A DNA stretch of 64,000 nucleotides from Stigmatella erecta (GTDB lineage Bacteria > Myxococcota > Myxococcia > Myxococcales > Myxococcaceae): contig NZ_FOIJ01000002.1 of the NCBI RefSeq assembly GCF_900111745.1, forward strand, positions 372,001 through 436,000. The letters run 5' to 3'. Position numbers and translations under genes: made by a program. The notes under the pieces are model-generated. The model worked only from the letters and a program-made list of their open reading frames with translations. It had not been told where the DNA came from and did not search any database. Positions 38,514-46,919 of the stretch are shown piece by piece. How positions within the stretch are numbered: the first letter of the stretch is position 1; the number at the start of each line of letters is the position of its first letter.

Positions 38514-40529
38514 TCAGGGCCGCATCGCCAGATCCAGCGTCACCCGAGCCCCCTTTTCCACCAGCGAACCGGCGGCGGGGGTTTGCGATACCACGCGTCC
38601 ACTGCCCAACAGTTGTGGCTCCAGCGCCGCGGCGAGCAGTTTCACCACGGCCTCGCGCCCTGCCTGCCCCTGCACGTCCGGTACACGCACCGTGCCGTCC
38701 CCCTGCACTTCCTGTTCGGCCACGGCGGGCTTCTCGGGAAGAGGCTTGGGGCTCAGAGGGGATTTCACCGCCACCGGAGGCGCGACCGGTGCTTCCGCCA
38801 CCACCGGCGCGGCCGTGCGCGATGGCGGCACGGCCAGGTGCGCCATGGCGGCGGTTGCGATTTCCTTGAAGGCGGGGGCAGCCACGCGTCCCCCGTACAC
38901 GTCCGTCTTCGGCTCGTCCACCACTACGAGTATGACGGCACGAGGATTCTCGGCCGGCACCACGCCAGCGAAGGAAGCGATGCGCTTGTCCGAGTACCCG
39001 CGGGCCACCGGGTCGGCCTTCTCGGCGGTGCCCGTCTTTCCGGCGACCCGGTATTCTTCCATGGCGGCCCGGACGGCGGACCCTTCCTTGGTGACCACGC
39101 TTTCGAGCATGTTCACGACGCGGCGGGCCGTCTGGGATGACACGACGCGGCGTACTTCCAGGGGCCGGTTCTCCAGGAGCACCACCCCGTCGGGGTCCAC
39201 CACCTTGGAGACCAGGTAGGGGCGCATCAGCACCCCGTCATTGGCCAGCGCCCCGTAGGCGGCGGCGAGTTGCACCGCGGTGACCGTCATGCCCTGGCCG
39301 AAGGACTGGGTGGCCAGCGCCACCTCGGCCTTGGGAAAGGGGATGACGCCCTTGCCCTCGCCCGGCAGCGCCAGGCCCGTGCGCGCCGCGAAGCCGAAGT
39401 CCTGGTAGTAGCGCACCAGCTTCTCCCGGCCCAGCGCCTGCGCCACCTTGGCGGTGCAGATGTTGGAGGAGTTCTGGAGGATGCCCTCGGCGGTGAGCCA
39501 GCCGTTCGGGTGGGTGTCGTTGATGGTGTGGCGGCCGATGCGCCACGAGCCGTTCTCGCAGTAGAAGAGCTCGTCGGTCTTGATGGCGCGCGTCTCCAGC
39601 GCGGCGGCCACGACGAAGGACTTCATCGTCGAGCCGGGCTCGAAGGTGTCCAGCGCGGCCCGGTTGCGCAGCGTGGAGCGTTCCAGCTCGCCCGGGGTGT
39701 TGGGGTTGAAGCGCGGGTAGTTGGCCAGCGCCAGGATCTCCCCCGTCTTCGGGTCCAGCACCACTGCCATGCCGCCCACGGCCTTGGAGTCCTCCGCAGC
39801 GCGGGACAGGGCCTTCTCCGCCACGTACTGGAGGTGGCGGTCCAGCGTCAGCGTGACGGCGGCGCCCTGGCGCTCCAGGGGGTCCAGCGTGCCGCCCTGC
39901 ATGAGCAGCTTGCGCCCCTTGGCGTCCCGCAGGCCCGACAGGCGCGAATTCTGGCCGGACAGCTCGTCATCGAAGCCCAGCTCCAGCCCCTCCAGGCCCC
40001 GCCCGTCCGTGCCCACCATGCCCACCACCTGCGCGGCCAGCTCGCGCTGGGGGTAGAAGCGCCGGGGCTCCTTCATGAACCCCAAGCCGGGCAGCCCCAG
40101 GGCCTTCACCGCCTCCACCTCCTGGGGCTTCGCCTGGCGCTTCACCCACGCGAAGCGCTTGCCGCGAGCCAGCCGCGCGTGCAGTTCCTCCGCGTCCAGC
40201 TTCAGCGCCTTGGCCAGCGCGCGCGACGCCTTGCGCGCGTCCTCCAGCAGGGACGGGTCGATCCAGATGGAGTCCACCTCCACGCTCTGGGCCAGCGGCG
40301 CCCCGCGCCGGTCGAAGATGTCCCCGCGCCGGGCGGGAATCTCAATCTGGCGCACGTACTGGTCCTGCGCCATGCCGTGCAGCTTGTCGCGCTCGTAGAC
40401 CTGCAGGAAGACGGCACGGCCGAAGGCCACCGCGAGCAGGCTCAGAAAGAGCCCTCCCAGCAACGTCACGCGCAGCTTGAGCCAGCGCGCATGGGGCTCC
40501 ACGGACCGCGAGGCCTTCAGGTCTCTCAC
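38514..40529 (-). CDS. ftsI: Septal transpeptidase FtsI (PBP3) with C-terminal PASTA domain
   Basis: 671 residues. A short cytoplasmic N-terminus and one membrane helix (about residues 20-40) lead to the PBP dimerisation domain (RRGDIFDRRGAPLA) and the transpeptidase domain with its three catalytic motifs: STMK, SSN and KTGT. After a Pro/Ala-rich linker, a single PASTA domain (VRVPDVQGQAGREAV, then VVSQTPAAGSLVEKG) closes the protein. FtsI crosslinks septal peptidoglycan with FtsW. PASTA is absent from E. coli FtsI and typical of Gram-positive PBP2x/SpoVD. It overlaps ftsL by 4 nt. Confidence 0.95.
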   Translation of the reverse strand: MRDLKASRSVEPHARWLKLRVTLLGGLFLSLLAVAFGRAVFLQVYERDKLHGMAQDQYVRQIEIPARRGDIFDRRGAPLAQSVEVDSIWIDPSLLEDARKASRALAKALKLDAEELHARLARGKRFAWVKRQAKPQEVEAVKALGLPGLGFMKEPRRFYPQRELAAQVVGMVGTDGRGLEGLELGFDDELSGQNSRLSGLRDAKGRKLLMQGGTLDPLERQGAAVTLTLDRHLQYVAEKALSRAAEDSKAVGGMAVVLDPKTGEILALANYPRFNPNTPGELERSTLRNRAALDTFEPGSTMKSFVVAAALETRAIKTDELFYCENGSWRIGRHTINDTHPNGWLTAEGILQNSSNICTAKVAQALGREKLVRYYQDFGFAARTGLALPGEGKGVIPFPKAEVALATQSFGQGMTVTAVQLAAAYGALANDGVLMRPYLVSKVVDPDGVVLLENRPLEVRRVVSSQTARRVVNMLESVVTKEGSAVRAAMEEYRVAGKTGTAEKADPVARGYSDKRIASFAGVVPAENPRAVILVVVDEPKTDVYGGRVAAPAFKEIATAAMAHLAVPPSRTAAPVVAEAPVAPPVAVKSPLSPKPLPEKPAVAEQEVQGDGTVRVPDVQGQAGREAVVKLLAAALEPQLLGSGRVVSQTPAAGSLVEKGARVTLDLAMRP

Positions 40530-40924
40530 CGCGCATCCCCCCGGCCAGCCACGCGCACGCCCGGCGCCGTGCGGGCCTCGGCGCGCGCCGCGGCGCGCTT
40601 GGGCCCCGGCAGCTCCGGCGACAGCGCCACCACCGCCGAGCCCGAGGGCATGGACATGCCCAGCTGCTCGCGCGCCGCGCGCTCGAGCCGCGAGGGCGCC
40701 CGGAGCGTGGCCAGCTCCAGCTTCAGCCGGTCATTCTCCCGCGTCAGCGAGCGCCCCTCGGCCTCCGCGCGCGACATCCGGTAGCCCATGTCCACCACCA
40801 TCACCCGGCTCGTCACGTGGAGGATGCCCACGGCGGCCAGGAGGGCGAAGAGGAGCACCGCGGGAAACAGGTGCAGCAGCACCCGGCCCACCGAGGCGCC
40901 GTTGCGGGAACTCACCGGACTCAT
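40526..40924 (-). CDS. ftsL: FtsL-like cell division protein
   Basis: 132 residues: short N-terminus, one membrane helix (about residues 15-40), then a coiled coil ([25 protein letters not shown]) broken here only for description, and a basic Ala/Arg-rich tail. FtsL is poorly conserved in sequence; identification rests on this architecture and its position between rsmH and ftsI, each overlapping by 4 nt. With FtsQ and FtsB it controls septal synthesis. Confidence 0.85.
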   Translation of the reverse strand: MSPVSSRNGASVGRVLLHLFPAVLLFALLAAVGILHVTSRVMVVDMGYRMSRAEAEGRSLTRENDRLKLELATLRAPSRLERAAREQLGMSMPSGSAVVALSPELPGPKRAAARAEARTAPGVRVAGRGDAR

Positions 40925-41826
40925 CGAATCTTCTCCACCGCGCGCAGGTGCGCGCTGCGAGAGCGGGGGTTGAGCTCCACCTCGTGCTCCGAGGCGGAGA
41001 TGGCCTTCTTCGTCACCGGGGCGAAGTCACCCTCGCCACCGCACACGCACACCGGCAGGCCCGGGGGGCACTTGCACCTGCCCACGAGCTCGCGGAATGC
41101 CTCCTTCACCTTGCGGTCTTCCAGGGAGTGGAACGCGATGACCGCCGCGCGCCCGCCCACCTTGAGCAGCCGGGGCAGCGCGGCGAGCAGCGCATCCAGC
41201 GCCTCCAGCTCCCCGTTGACGGCCATGCGCAGCGCCTGGAACGTCTTGGTCGCCACGTGGATGCGCTGGGGCCAGGCCTTGCGCGGCACCGCGCGTTTCA
41301 CGGCCTCGGCGGCCTCCAGGGTGCGCGTGGGCAGCGCCCGCTTGAGCTCCCGGGCGATGGGCCGCGAGAAGGACTCCTCGCCCAGCTCATAGATGATGCG
41401 CGCCAGCTCCCGCTCGTCCTCCTCGGCGATCAGCTCCGCGGCGGTGCGCCCCTCGGCGCCCATGCGCATGTCCAGCGGCCCATCGTTGTTGAAGGAAAAG
41501 CCGCGCTCGGCCACATCCAGCTGGGGCGAGGACACGCCTAAGTCCACCAGCACGCCGTCCACGGGCAGCACGTCCGAGGCCACCTGGAGCAGCTGCCCGA
41601 AGTTGCCCGCGCGGGCCTGGAAGTGGGCATGGCCCGCCAGCCGGGCCGTGGCCGCGGCGAGCGCCACCGGATCCCGGTCGACGCCAATCACGGTGGCGCC
41701 CCGGACGAGGAGCGCCTCCGTGTGGCCACCGCCGCCCAGGGTTCCGTCGAGGATCACCTTGCCCGCTCCCGGTTGCAGCAAGTCCACCGCCTCCGTGAGG
41801 AGCACGGTCTGATGGCTGAAGGCCAA
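40921..41826 (-). CDS. rsmH: 16S rRNA m4C1402 methyltransferase RsmH (MraW)
   Basis: 301 residues. RsmH methylates N4 of C1402 in the 16S rRNA P site. The N-terminal [13 protein letters not shown], the SAM-binding [24 protein letters not shown], and the C-terminal [13 protein letters not shown] are diagnostic. It is the third gene of the dcw unit, 15 nt behind the STAS gene and overlapping ftsL by 4 nt. Confidence 0.96.
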   Translation of the reverse strand: MAFSHQTVLLTEAVDLLQPGAGKVILDGTLGGGGHTEALLVRGATVIGVDRDPVALAAATARLAGHAHFQARAGNFGQLLQVASDVLPVDGVLVDLGVSSPQLDVAERGFSFNNDGPLDMRMGAEGRTAAELIAEEDERELARIIYELGEESFSRPIARELKRALPTRTLEAAEAVKRAVPRKAWPQRIHVATKTFQALRMAVNGELEALDALLAALPRLLKVGGRAAVIAFHSLEDRKVKEAFRELVGRCKCPPGLPVCVCGGEGDFAPVTKKAISASEHEVELNPRSRSAHLRAVEKIR

Positions 41827-41841
41827 AGAAGGACGCCTTGG

Positions 41842-42225
41842 TTAGACGAAGGGCGCCCGCGAGAGCGCGAACGCGGCCCGGGCATCATTCATGTGGGGGT
41901 AGACTTCGAACGCGCCGTGGGCACCCGCGGCGCGGAAGATGGCGGCCAGGTACGGCGAGAGCCCCGACAGCTTGATGTCCCCGCCGGCGCGGCGGTAGCC
42001 CTCCACGCGCGCCACCAGCGCCTTCACGCCGCGGTAGTCCACGTGGCCCACCTCGCTGAAGTCGACCACCGCCTGGCGCAGCCCGCGCTGGAGCCTGCGC
42101 AGCAGGTCCTCGGACACCTGCAGGAGCTCCTGCTCGCTCAGCTCCCCTTCCAGGCACAGCGTCTCCACGCGCCCGCTCACCGCGCCCGCCGGGATGGACT
42201 GCCTCGACTCCGATGCCCAGTTCAT
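41842..42225 (-). CDS. STAS-domain protein without the phosphorylatable Ser
   Basis: 127 residues. After about 20 residues the sequence forms a STAS fold like anti-sigma factor antagonists: ETLCLEGELSEQEL, VVDFSEVGHVDYRGVKALV, and a C-terminal helix pair. In SpoIIAA-type proteins the loop reads DSSG with a phosphorylated Ser; here it reads DYRG, so classical kinase control by phosphorylation at that Ser seems lost. It lies between mraZ and rsmH, 46 nt behind mraZ, and should be co-transcribed with the division genes. No partner kinase or sigma factor is encoded nearby. Its role in division is unknown. Confidence 0.8.
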   Translation of the reverse strand: MNWASESRQSIPAGAVSGRVETLCLEGELSEQELLQVSEDLLRRLQRGLRQAVVDFSEVGHVDYRGVKALVARVEGYRRAGGDIKLSGLSPYLAAIFRAAGAHGAFEVYPHMNDARAAFALSRAPFV

Positions 42226-42271
42226 ACGCTCTCCACCCTCTCGGGTTTCCCGTCTTCCGTCGAGAAATCGG

Positions 42272-42721
42272 CTACTGCCTCAGCTCCGCGAGCACCCGCG
42301 CCACATCGGCCGAGTCCGCCGCGGCCCGCGCCTCTTCCTGGGCCTTCACCCACCCGTCGCGGCTCCACAGCTCGATGACCTTCACCATCCCCACCCACAC
42401 CAGGTCCTTCTCCAGCTTCGCGTGCGCCCGCAGCGAGGGCGGGATGAGGATCCGCCCGAGCTTGTCGAGCGGACACTCCTGCGCGCTCGCCACGTACAGC
42501 CGCATCAGCGTCTTCACCCCTGGCTCCATGGGGCTGCGCCGGCCCAGCGCCGTCTCCAGCGCTTCCCACTCGCGCACCGGGTACGCGTGCAGGCACGGGT
42601 CCAACGCCGTGGTGAGGATGAGCCGCTCGTCGTAGGCGCCCACCAGCGTTTCGCGGAGCCTCGCCGGGAGGCTCGTCCGCCCCTTTGCGTCAACTTGGTG
42701 CTCATAGACGCCACGGAACAC
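42272..42721 (-). CDS. mraZ: Transcriptional regulator MraZ
   Basis: 149 residues from a GTG start. MraZ is a ring-forming AbrB-like DNA-binding protein that controls the dcw cluster from repeats upstream of its own gene. Two SpoVT/AbrB-type halves are seen: [18 protein letters not shown] and [16 protein letters not shown]. It is the first gene of the cluster, and three evenly spaced TGGxx-type elements lie 56-80 nt upstream of its start. Confidence 0.95.
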   Translation of the reverse strand: MFRGVYEHQVDAKGRTSLPARLRETLVGAYDERLILTTALDPCLHAYPVREWEALETALGRRSPMEPGVKTLMRLYVASAQECPLDKLGRILIPPSLRAHAKLEKDLVWVGMVKVIELWSRDGWVKAQEEARAAADSADVARVLAELRQ

Positions 42722-43026
42722 GCGGAGCGCTTCCCCTCAGGAACGTTCCACCACTTCACCACCGACAGGGACTTCTCACCACTTCTTCCCACCCTTTGCC
42801 ACCGGGCCGCGGAAAATACGCGTGGCTTCCCACCCGGTCAAGAAATGCAACAGGCATGGATCTGCCTGGAACACGGGGTTGAATGCTTCGAGCCCGAAGT
42901 GTTGACCGTGGACAGCCGCAAACCGGGATCAGTCAGGTGTGACAGGGCTCCCCGGAAGGGCGGCCCCGCGCGGGGCGGCCTGGCCTTGTGTTTTCGGGCA
43001 GCACGCCAGAGAGTTCGTGGGTGAGC
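42722..43026. other. 305-nt divergent region between mraZ and the PilZ gene
   Basis: No gene is supported here. It holds the candidate MraZ operator at its left end and should contain the dcw promoter and the promoter of the PilZ gene. A GC-rich self-complementary stretch (CCCCGCGCGGGG, about 42963-42976) lies before the PilZ gene. No convincing -35/-10 pair is visible to me. Confidence 0.5.
42777..42801 (-). promoter_or_regulatory. Candidate MraZ-binding repeats
   Basis: On the minus strand TGGCA, TGGGA and TGGTG occur at exact 10-bp spacing (42797-42801, 42787-42791, 42777-42781), separated by 5-nt spacers. Known MraZ operators consist of TGGGN repeats with 5-nt spacers upstream of mraZ. 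Only the middle element matches TGGGN perfectly. Further TGGTG-type elements follow closer to the start. Confidence 0.5.
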
Positions 43027-43746
43027 ATGCAGAACTCTCCGGAGAACGAGTCCAGCGTCCGCCTCAAGGTGTCCTACAAGACGCCCGAGGCCCTCATTGA
43101 CGAGTACACCCGGAGCGTCAGCCAGGGCAGTGTCACCCTGGAGACGCGGCGCAGCCTGACGCGCGGCACGCGCTTCGTCTTCGAGATGCAGGCCGAAGGG
43201 GTGGAGCGCCCGGTGGAGGTGGTGGGCGAGGTGGTCCACGTGACGCCCCGGCCGGGCGGCCGCTACCACCTGACCGTGCGCTACGGCATGAGCACGGACC
43301 GGGCCGGGCTCGACGCGGTGCTCCAGCGCATCTTCGCCCAGGAGCAGGAGAAGCTGCGGCGCTACCCGCGCATCCCGCTGAACGTGCGCGCCATCGAGTC
43401 CACGCCCTTCTCCCCGGCCTTCTACGTGCGGGACATCTCCCGGGGCGGCGTCGGCATGGAGGTGGATGCCGCCTCGCTGCCGCCCATGGTGCGCGTGGGC
43501 GCGCCCTTCCTCCTGGAGATGGAGCTGGCGCCCGGCCCGCTGCTGCTGCCCGGCGAGGTGGTGTGGACCTCGACGGCCTTCCGGGCCCACTCGCCCGTCA
43601 CCCCCATCTTCGGCATCCACTTCAAGCCGCTGCCGCAGGAGACCGCGGACCGGCTGGAGGCGCTCTTGACGCTGGAGTCGCTGCCGCCGGGCCCCTGGTG
43701 GGCCCGCGTCTCCTTTGGACAGGAGGCCCTGTCCCGGCTCGCTTGA
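43027..43746 (+). CDS. PilZ-domain protein, c-di-GMP receptor candidate
   Basis: 239 residues from ATG 43027 (an in-frame GTG two codons upstream is possible). Residues about 95-220 form a PilZ domain with the c-di-GMP-binding RxxxR in RRYPRIP and DxSxxG in DISRGGVG. The first 85 residues look like a second, PilZ-related beta domain that lacks these motifs. The family resembles myxobacterial TIGR02266-type PilZ proteins linked to motility and polysaccharide control, but the output here is unknown. It diverges from mraZ and converges with the lipoprotein gene. Confidence 0.85.
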   Translation: MQNSPENESSVRLKVSYKTPEALIDEYTRSVSQGSVTLETRRSLTRGTRFVFEMQAEGVERPVEVVGEVVHVTPRPGGRYHLTVRYGMSTDRAGLDAVLQRIFAQEQEKLRRYPRIPLNVRAIESTPFSPAFYVRDISRGGVGMEVDAASLPPMVRVGAPFLLEMELAPGPLLLPGEVVWTSTAFRAHSPVTPIFGIHFKPLPQETADRLEALLTLESLPPGPWWARVSFGQEALSRLA

Positions 43747-43749
43747 GCC

Positions 43750-44538
43750 TCACGGGCCAGGCGTGGGGTACACCAGGCAGAGCGTCTCGAAGAGGGGCTC
43801 GCCCGGCGCGGTGTACACCCCGCTCAGCGCCCGCGCCGCCTGCGCCAGCTCCGTGCCAAACGAGGGCACCAGGCACAGGTCCTCGGCCGTCTTGAAGCGG
43901 CCCTTGAGCAGGCCCAGCCCCCGGCGCAGCGTGGCGAGGTCCTGCTTGCCGCCCCGCACGGGGACGGAGGGCCCATTGGGGTCTCCCCCCGGCAGCTTGC
44001 CCACGCTCGTGGCCAGCTCGAACCCGTCCGCGCGCTGGATGATGCGCAGCTTGCCGGGCGCCACCTCCGCCAGCCACTCCCGGAAGCCCGCCTCGTCCCG
44101 CAGGACGAGCCGGTACGCCACGTCCACATCCGGGTGACGCAGCCACACGTCCCCGGCGGCCTGGCGCAGCACCGTCAGCAGCTCGGAGCTCTGGGCCAGG
44201 AAGGTGTCCGCGTCGGGCACGAGGAGCACGGCCTTGCCCCGCACGCGCCCGGCCAGCCGGGACGCCTCCGCCGGGGTGCGGGGCGAGAACGCCTCCCCGT
44301 CGAGCCGGACGGTCTCCCCGGCGAGCTCCAGCCGCAGGGCCTTCGCCGGGAGCGCCTCGCCGAACACCTCCGCGGGCGCGGGCTGGAACCCAGGGTCCTC
44401 CCCTGCGTCCTTTCCAGGCGCGGCCAGCGAGGGCAGCGGCGCGGGCGCCAGGGACGCGAGGGGGGCCGCGGGCTTCTCCTCCCGGCACCCCGCCCCCCAC
44501 GCCAGCACGGCCAGCGCCGCCAGCGCCCGGCCCTTCAT
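43750..44538 (-). CDS. Lipoprotein of unknown function
   Basis: 262 residues from ATG 44538. A signal peptide ends in AWGAGC, a plausible lipidation site, followed by a Pro/Ala-rich linker and a soluble alpha/beta domain with the conserved-looking segments VLLVPDADTFLAQSS and WLRHPDVDVAYRLVLRDE. I do not recognise the family. Its ATG overlaps the stop of the App1-like gene (ATGA), so the two products are probably made together. It converges with the PilZ gene at a 3-nt gap. Confidence 0.75.
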   Translation of the reverse strand: MKGRALAALAVLAWGAGCREEKPAAPLASLAPAPLPSLAAPGKDAGEDPGFQPAPAEVFGEALPAKALRLELAGETVRLDGEAFSPRTPAEASRLAGRVRGKAVLLVPDADTFLAQSSELLTVLRQAAGDVWLRHPDVDVAYRLVLRDEAGFREWLAEVAPGKLRIIQRADGFELATSVGKLPGGDPNGPSVPVRGGKQDLATLRRGLGLLKGRFKTAEDLCLVPSFGTELAQAARALSGVYTAPGEPLFETLCLVYPTPGP

Positions 44539-45518
44539 GGCACGGTGTTCCCGGCGGTGGGCGCCTCCGGGGGAAACGCCTGGAGGACGCAGGCCGCATC
44601 GGCCAGTCCGCTCTTCACGGCGTGCCCGGCCGCGTCCCGCGCCTCGCGAAAGAGGACCATGTCCTGGAAGCGGCTGGCCTTGCCGGTGCGGCCCGCGTCC
44701 CGGATGTAGATGGCCTTCACGCGGCCGGGAAACTCCTCGCGGATCTGCGCGTAGATTTCGGGATCCTTCTCGCCCGAGTCCCCCACCAGCACCACCGGCT
44801 GGGGAAACTCGCGCAGCAACCGGCGGAGGGTGGGCTGCTTGTAGTTGGAGAGCGTGCCCGGGCCGAGGTTCCTCAAGTACAGCGCGAAGGGGGGAAACCG
44901 GTGGCGCCCGAGAAAGGCGGCCACCCGCGGCACGTACTGCACGGGCGAGCCGCTCACCAGCGCGAACGCCGGGGCCGCCGGCGCCCGGAGGCACCCATAG
45001 AAGTCCGCCATGCCGGGGACCACCTCTTGCGAGTCCGCGTCGCGCAGCAGGGCCGACTCCATCAGCTTCGCCGGCTGGGTGACATGGCTGACCGCCAGCG
45101 TGTCATCGAAGTCCGAGATGACGAGAAAGGGGCTGTCGTCCGGGATGATCTCCACCCCCACGGTGGCCTCCGCCCCGCCGGCCTTCGCCTGCGCCAGGGC
45201 AAACCCGGTGGCAAAGGACGTCCCCTCTGGCGGCGGAAGGTTCACCTCGAAGTGCCCCTCGTCCCCGCTGGTCACCGTGGCCGTGGCGCCCTGGAAGGAG
45301 ATCTCCACCCGGGCGCATTCCCAGGCCGGGGCGGTGAGGCGGCGCAGGTTGCGCGACAGCACGGAGCTCCCCGCGGAGGGCGCCTCCTTCAAGACGCGCC
45401 CCTGGAGCACCACCCCGTGGGCCCGGCCCAAGGCCGGATAGAGCAGCACCGCGGGCCCCGCGGACGCGGGCACGGCGGCAAGGAGCAGCACGGCGAGGAG
45501 CAGGTGGCTGGAGCGCAC
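44535..45518 (-). CDS. Secreted App1-like phosphatase (DUF2183)
   Basis: 327 residues from a GTG start. A signal peptide (LLLAVLLLAAVPASA) is followed by a beta-rich N-terminal region and a haloacid-dehalogenase-type domain with the nucleophile motif VISDFDDTLA, then SGSPVQY and LVGDSGEKDPEIY. This layout matches App1, a Mg-dependent phosphatidate phosphatase of yeast, and its bacterial DUF2183 relatives. The protein should act outside the inner membrane, perhaps on phospholipids. No strong ribosome-binding site precedes the start, so the exact start is uncertain. It is translationally coupled to the lipoprotein gene. Confidence 0.82.
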   Translation of the reverse strand: MRSSHLLLAVLLLAAVPASAGPAVLLYPALGRAHGVVLQGRVLKEAPSAGSSVLSRNLRRLTAPAWECARVEISFQGATATVTSGDEGHFEVNLPPPEGTSFATGFALAQAKAGGAEATVGVEIIPDDSPFLVISDFDDTLAVSHVTQPAKLMESALLRDADSQEVVPGMADFYGCLRAPAAPAFALVSGSPVQYVPRVAAFLGRHRFPPFALYLRNLGPGTLSNYKQPTLRRLLREFPQPVVLVGDSGEKDPEIYAQIREEFPGRVKAIYIRDAGRTGKASRFQDMVLFREARDAAGHAVKSGLADAACVLQAFPPEAPTAGNTVP

Positions 45519-45703
45519 AGGAAGGGCCCGGTAAGAACGCAACGGCCCCCATGATAGCGGCGGCCAGCGCGGGAGAGGACGGCAGGGCCCCCTGTAGCGG
45601 AATGGAGCATCCTGTAGCCAAAAAATTGATCGCCGGGGCGTCTTCCCTACCCTGTCGCGCATGGAGACCGTGCCCACGGCGGGCATGGCAGGGGAGAGCT
45701 GTC

Positions 45704-45907
45704 ATGAAGAAGTGGCTGACCATCCTGGCGCTGGGAACCGTGGCGACGGCGGCCGGAGCGATGTCTTCCCGGGTCACGGCCACCCCCGAGACAGGCCCCA
45801 GCGCGGCCGAAGTGGAGGCCCGGGTGGATGCGCGCCTGCGTGAGGTGCTTCACACCCACTTGGCGGCCCAGCAAGCGGATGCGCGCACGGCGGCAATCCT
45901 CCGGTAA
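45704..45907 (+). CDS. Small exported protein of unknown function
   Basis: 67 residues from ATG 45704, preceded by GGGGAGAG. A signal-like N-terminus (KKWLTILALGTVATAAGA) is followed by a short helical region. No domain is recognised. It lies 74 nt before carD on the same strand. Confidence 0.6.
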   Translation: MKKWLTILALGTVATAAGAMSSRVTATPETGPSAAEVEARVDARLREVLHTHLAAQQADARTAAILR

Positions 45908-45981
45908 TCTCGTGGCATCCCGTGGCGCTCGGTGGTACGACCGCCGCTTGAGCCCGTTGCCCTTACCCTATACGAGGGGAC

Positions 45982-46899
45982 ATGCCAGAAGGACTCCAGC
46001 TCTCCGTCGGTGACCGAGTGGTGTACCCCAACCAGGGGGTGTGCCTCATCTCGGCCATCGAAGTGAAAGAGGTGGCCGGTCAGAAGCTCACGTTCGTCAC
46101 CATGCGCCGGGAAGAGGACGGCGCGGTGGTGATGGTGCCGCAGGCCAAGGTACAGGCTATTGGCGTGCGCAAAGTGGCTGGCCCCGAAGAGGTCGAGCAA
46201 ATCTACGCCTTCCTCCGGTCGGACAGTGACAAGGCCGACCTGGACTGGAAGCAGCGTGCCCGCACCAACCTGGACCGGATGACCCAGGGCGGAATCCTCG
46301 GCCTGGCCGAGGTGGTGAAGGGGCTCCAGGTGCTCAGCGAGCTGCGGCCGCTGCCCACCAAGGAGCGCGAGCTCTACGACAACGCCCGGCACCTGCTCGT
46401 CAGCGAGGTGGCCGCCGCGCTGAGCATTCCCGAGGTCAACGCCGAGGACTCCATCGACATCGTCCTGTTCCCGCCGGGCAAGGAGCGCCCCAAGCGCACC
46501 GTGGCGGAGTTCAAGACGCGCGGCGAGGACGACGAGGACCTGGGGCTCGACGGCGACCTGCTGGGGCTCGACGGCGAGCTGGACCTGCCCGCCGAGGAGG
46601 AAGAGGCCCCGCCCGAGGAGGAGGCCTCCGAGGAAGCCGCCGGCGACGAGGACGAGGAAGGCGCCCCCAAGAAGGCCGCGCCCGCCGCCGAGGAGGGCGC
46701 GGAGGGCGAGCCGCCCAAGCGCAAGCGGGGCCGTCCGCCCAAGCCCAAGCCGGAGGGCGAGGCCGCCGAGGCCGCCGCGGCGCCCAAGAAGCGGGGCCGT
46801 CCGCCCAAGCCCAAGCCGGAGGGCGAGGCCGCCGCGCCCGCAGCGCCCAAGAAGCGGGGCCGTCCGCCCAAGAAGAAGCCCGAGGGTGAAACCGAGTAG
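45982..46899 (+). CDS. carD: Transcriptional regulator CarD with three AT-hooks
   Basis: 305 residues. The N-terminal CarD/CdnL/TRCF-type domain (residues about 5-165, GDRVVYPNQGVCLIS) binds the RNA polymerase beta subunit and CarG. A long acidic linker (Asp/Glu-rich) leads to an HMGA-like C-terminus with three KRGRPPK AT-hooks that bind the minor groove of AT-rich DNA. In Myxococcus xanthus CarD controls light-induced carotenoid synthesis and starvation-induced development with ECF sigma factors; there I recall four AT-hooks, so this one may have one fewer. It has GAGGGG before the ATG. carG follows 20 nt downstream. Confidence 0.95.
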   Translation: MPEGLQLSVGDRVVYPNQGVCLISAIEVKEVAGQKLTFVTMRREEDGAVVMVPQAKVQAIGVRKVAGPEEVEQIYAFLRSDSDKADLDWKQRARTNLDRMTQGGILGLAEVVKGLQVLSELRPLPTKERELYDNARHLLVSEVAAALSIPEVNAEDSIDIVLFPPGKERPKRTVAEFKTRGEDDEDLGLDGDLLGLDGELDLPAEEEEAPPEEEASEEAAGDEDEEGAPKKAAPAAEEGAEGEPPKRKRGRPPKPKPEGEAAEAAAAPKKRGRPPKPKPEGEAAAPAAPKKRGRPPKKKPEGETE

Positions 46900-46919
46900 T
46901 TCCACCGAGGTGATTGCCC

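Noticed and set aside
42960-42980. GC-rich palindrome CCCCGCGCGGGG considered as a terminator
   Set aside because: It has no T-run on either side and lies upstream of genes on both sides, so it cannot end a transcript. It may simply be GC-rich leader DNA.
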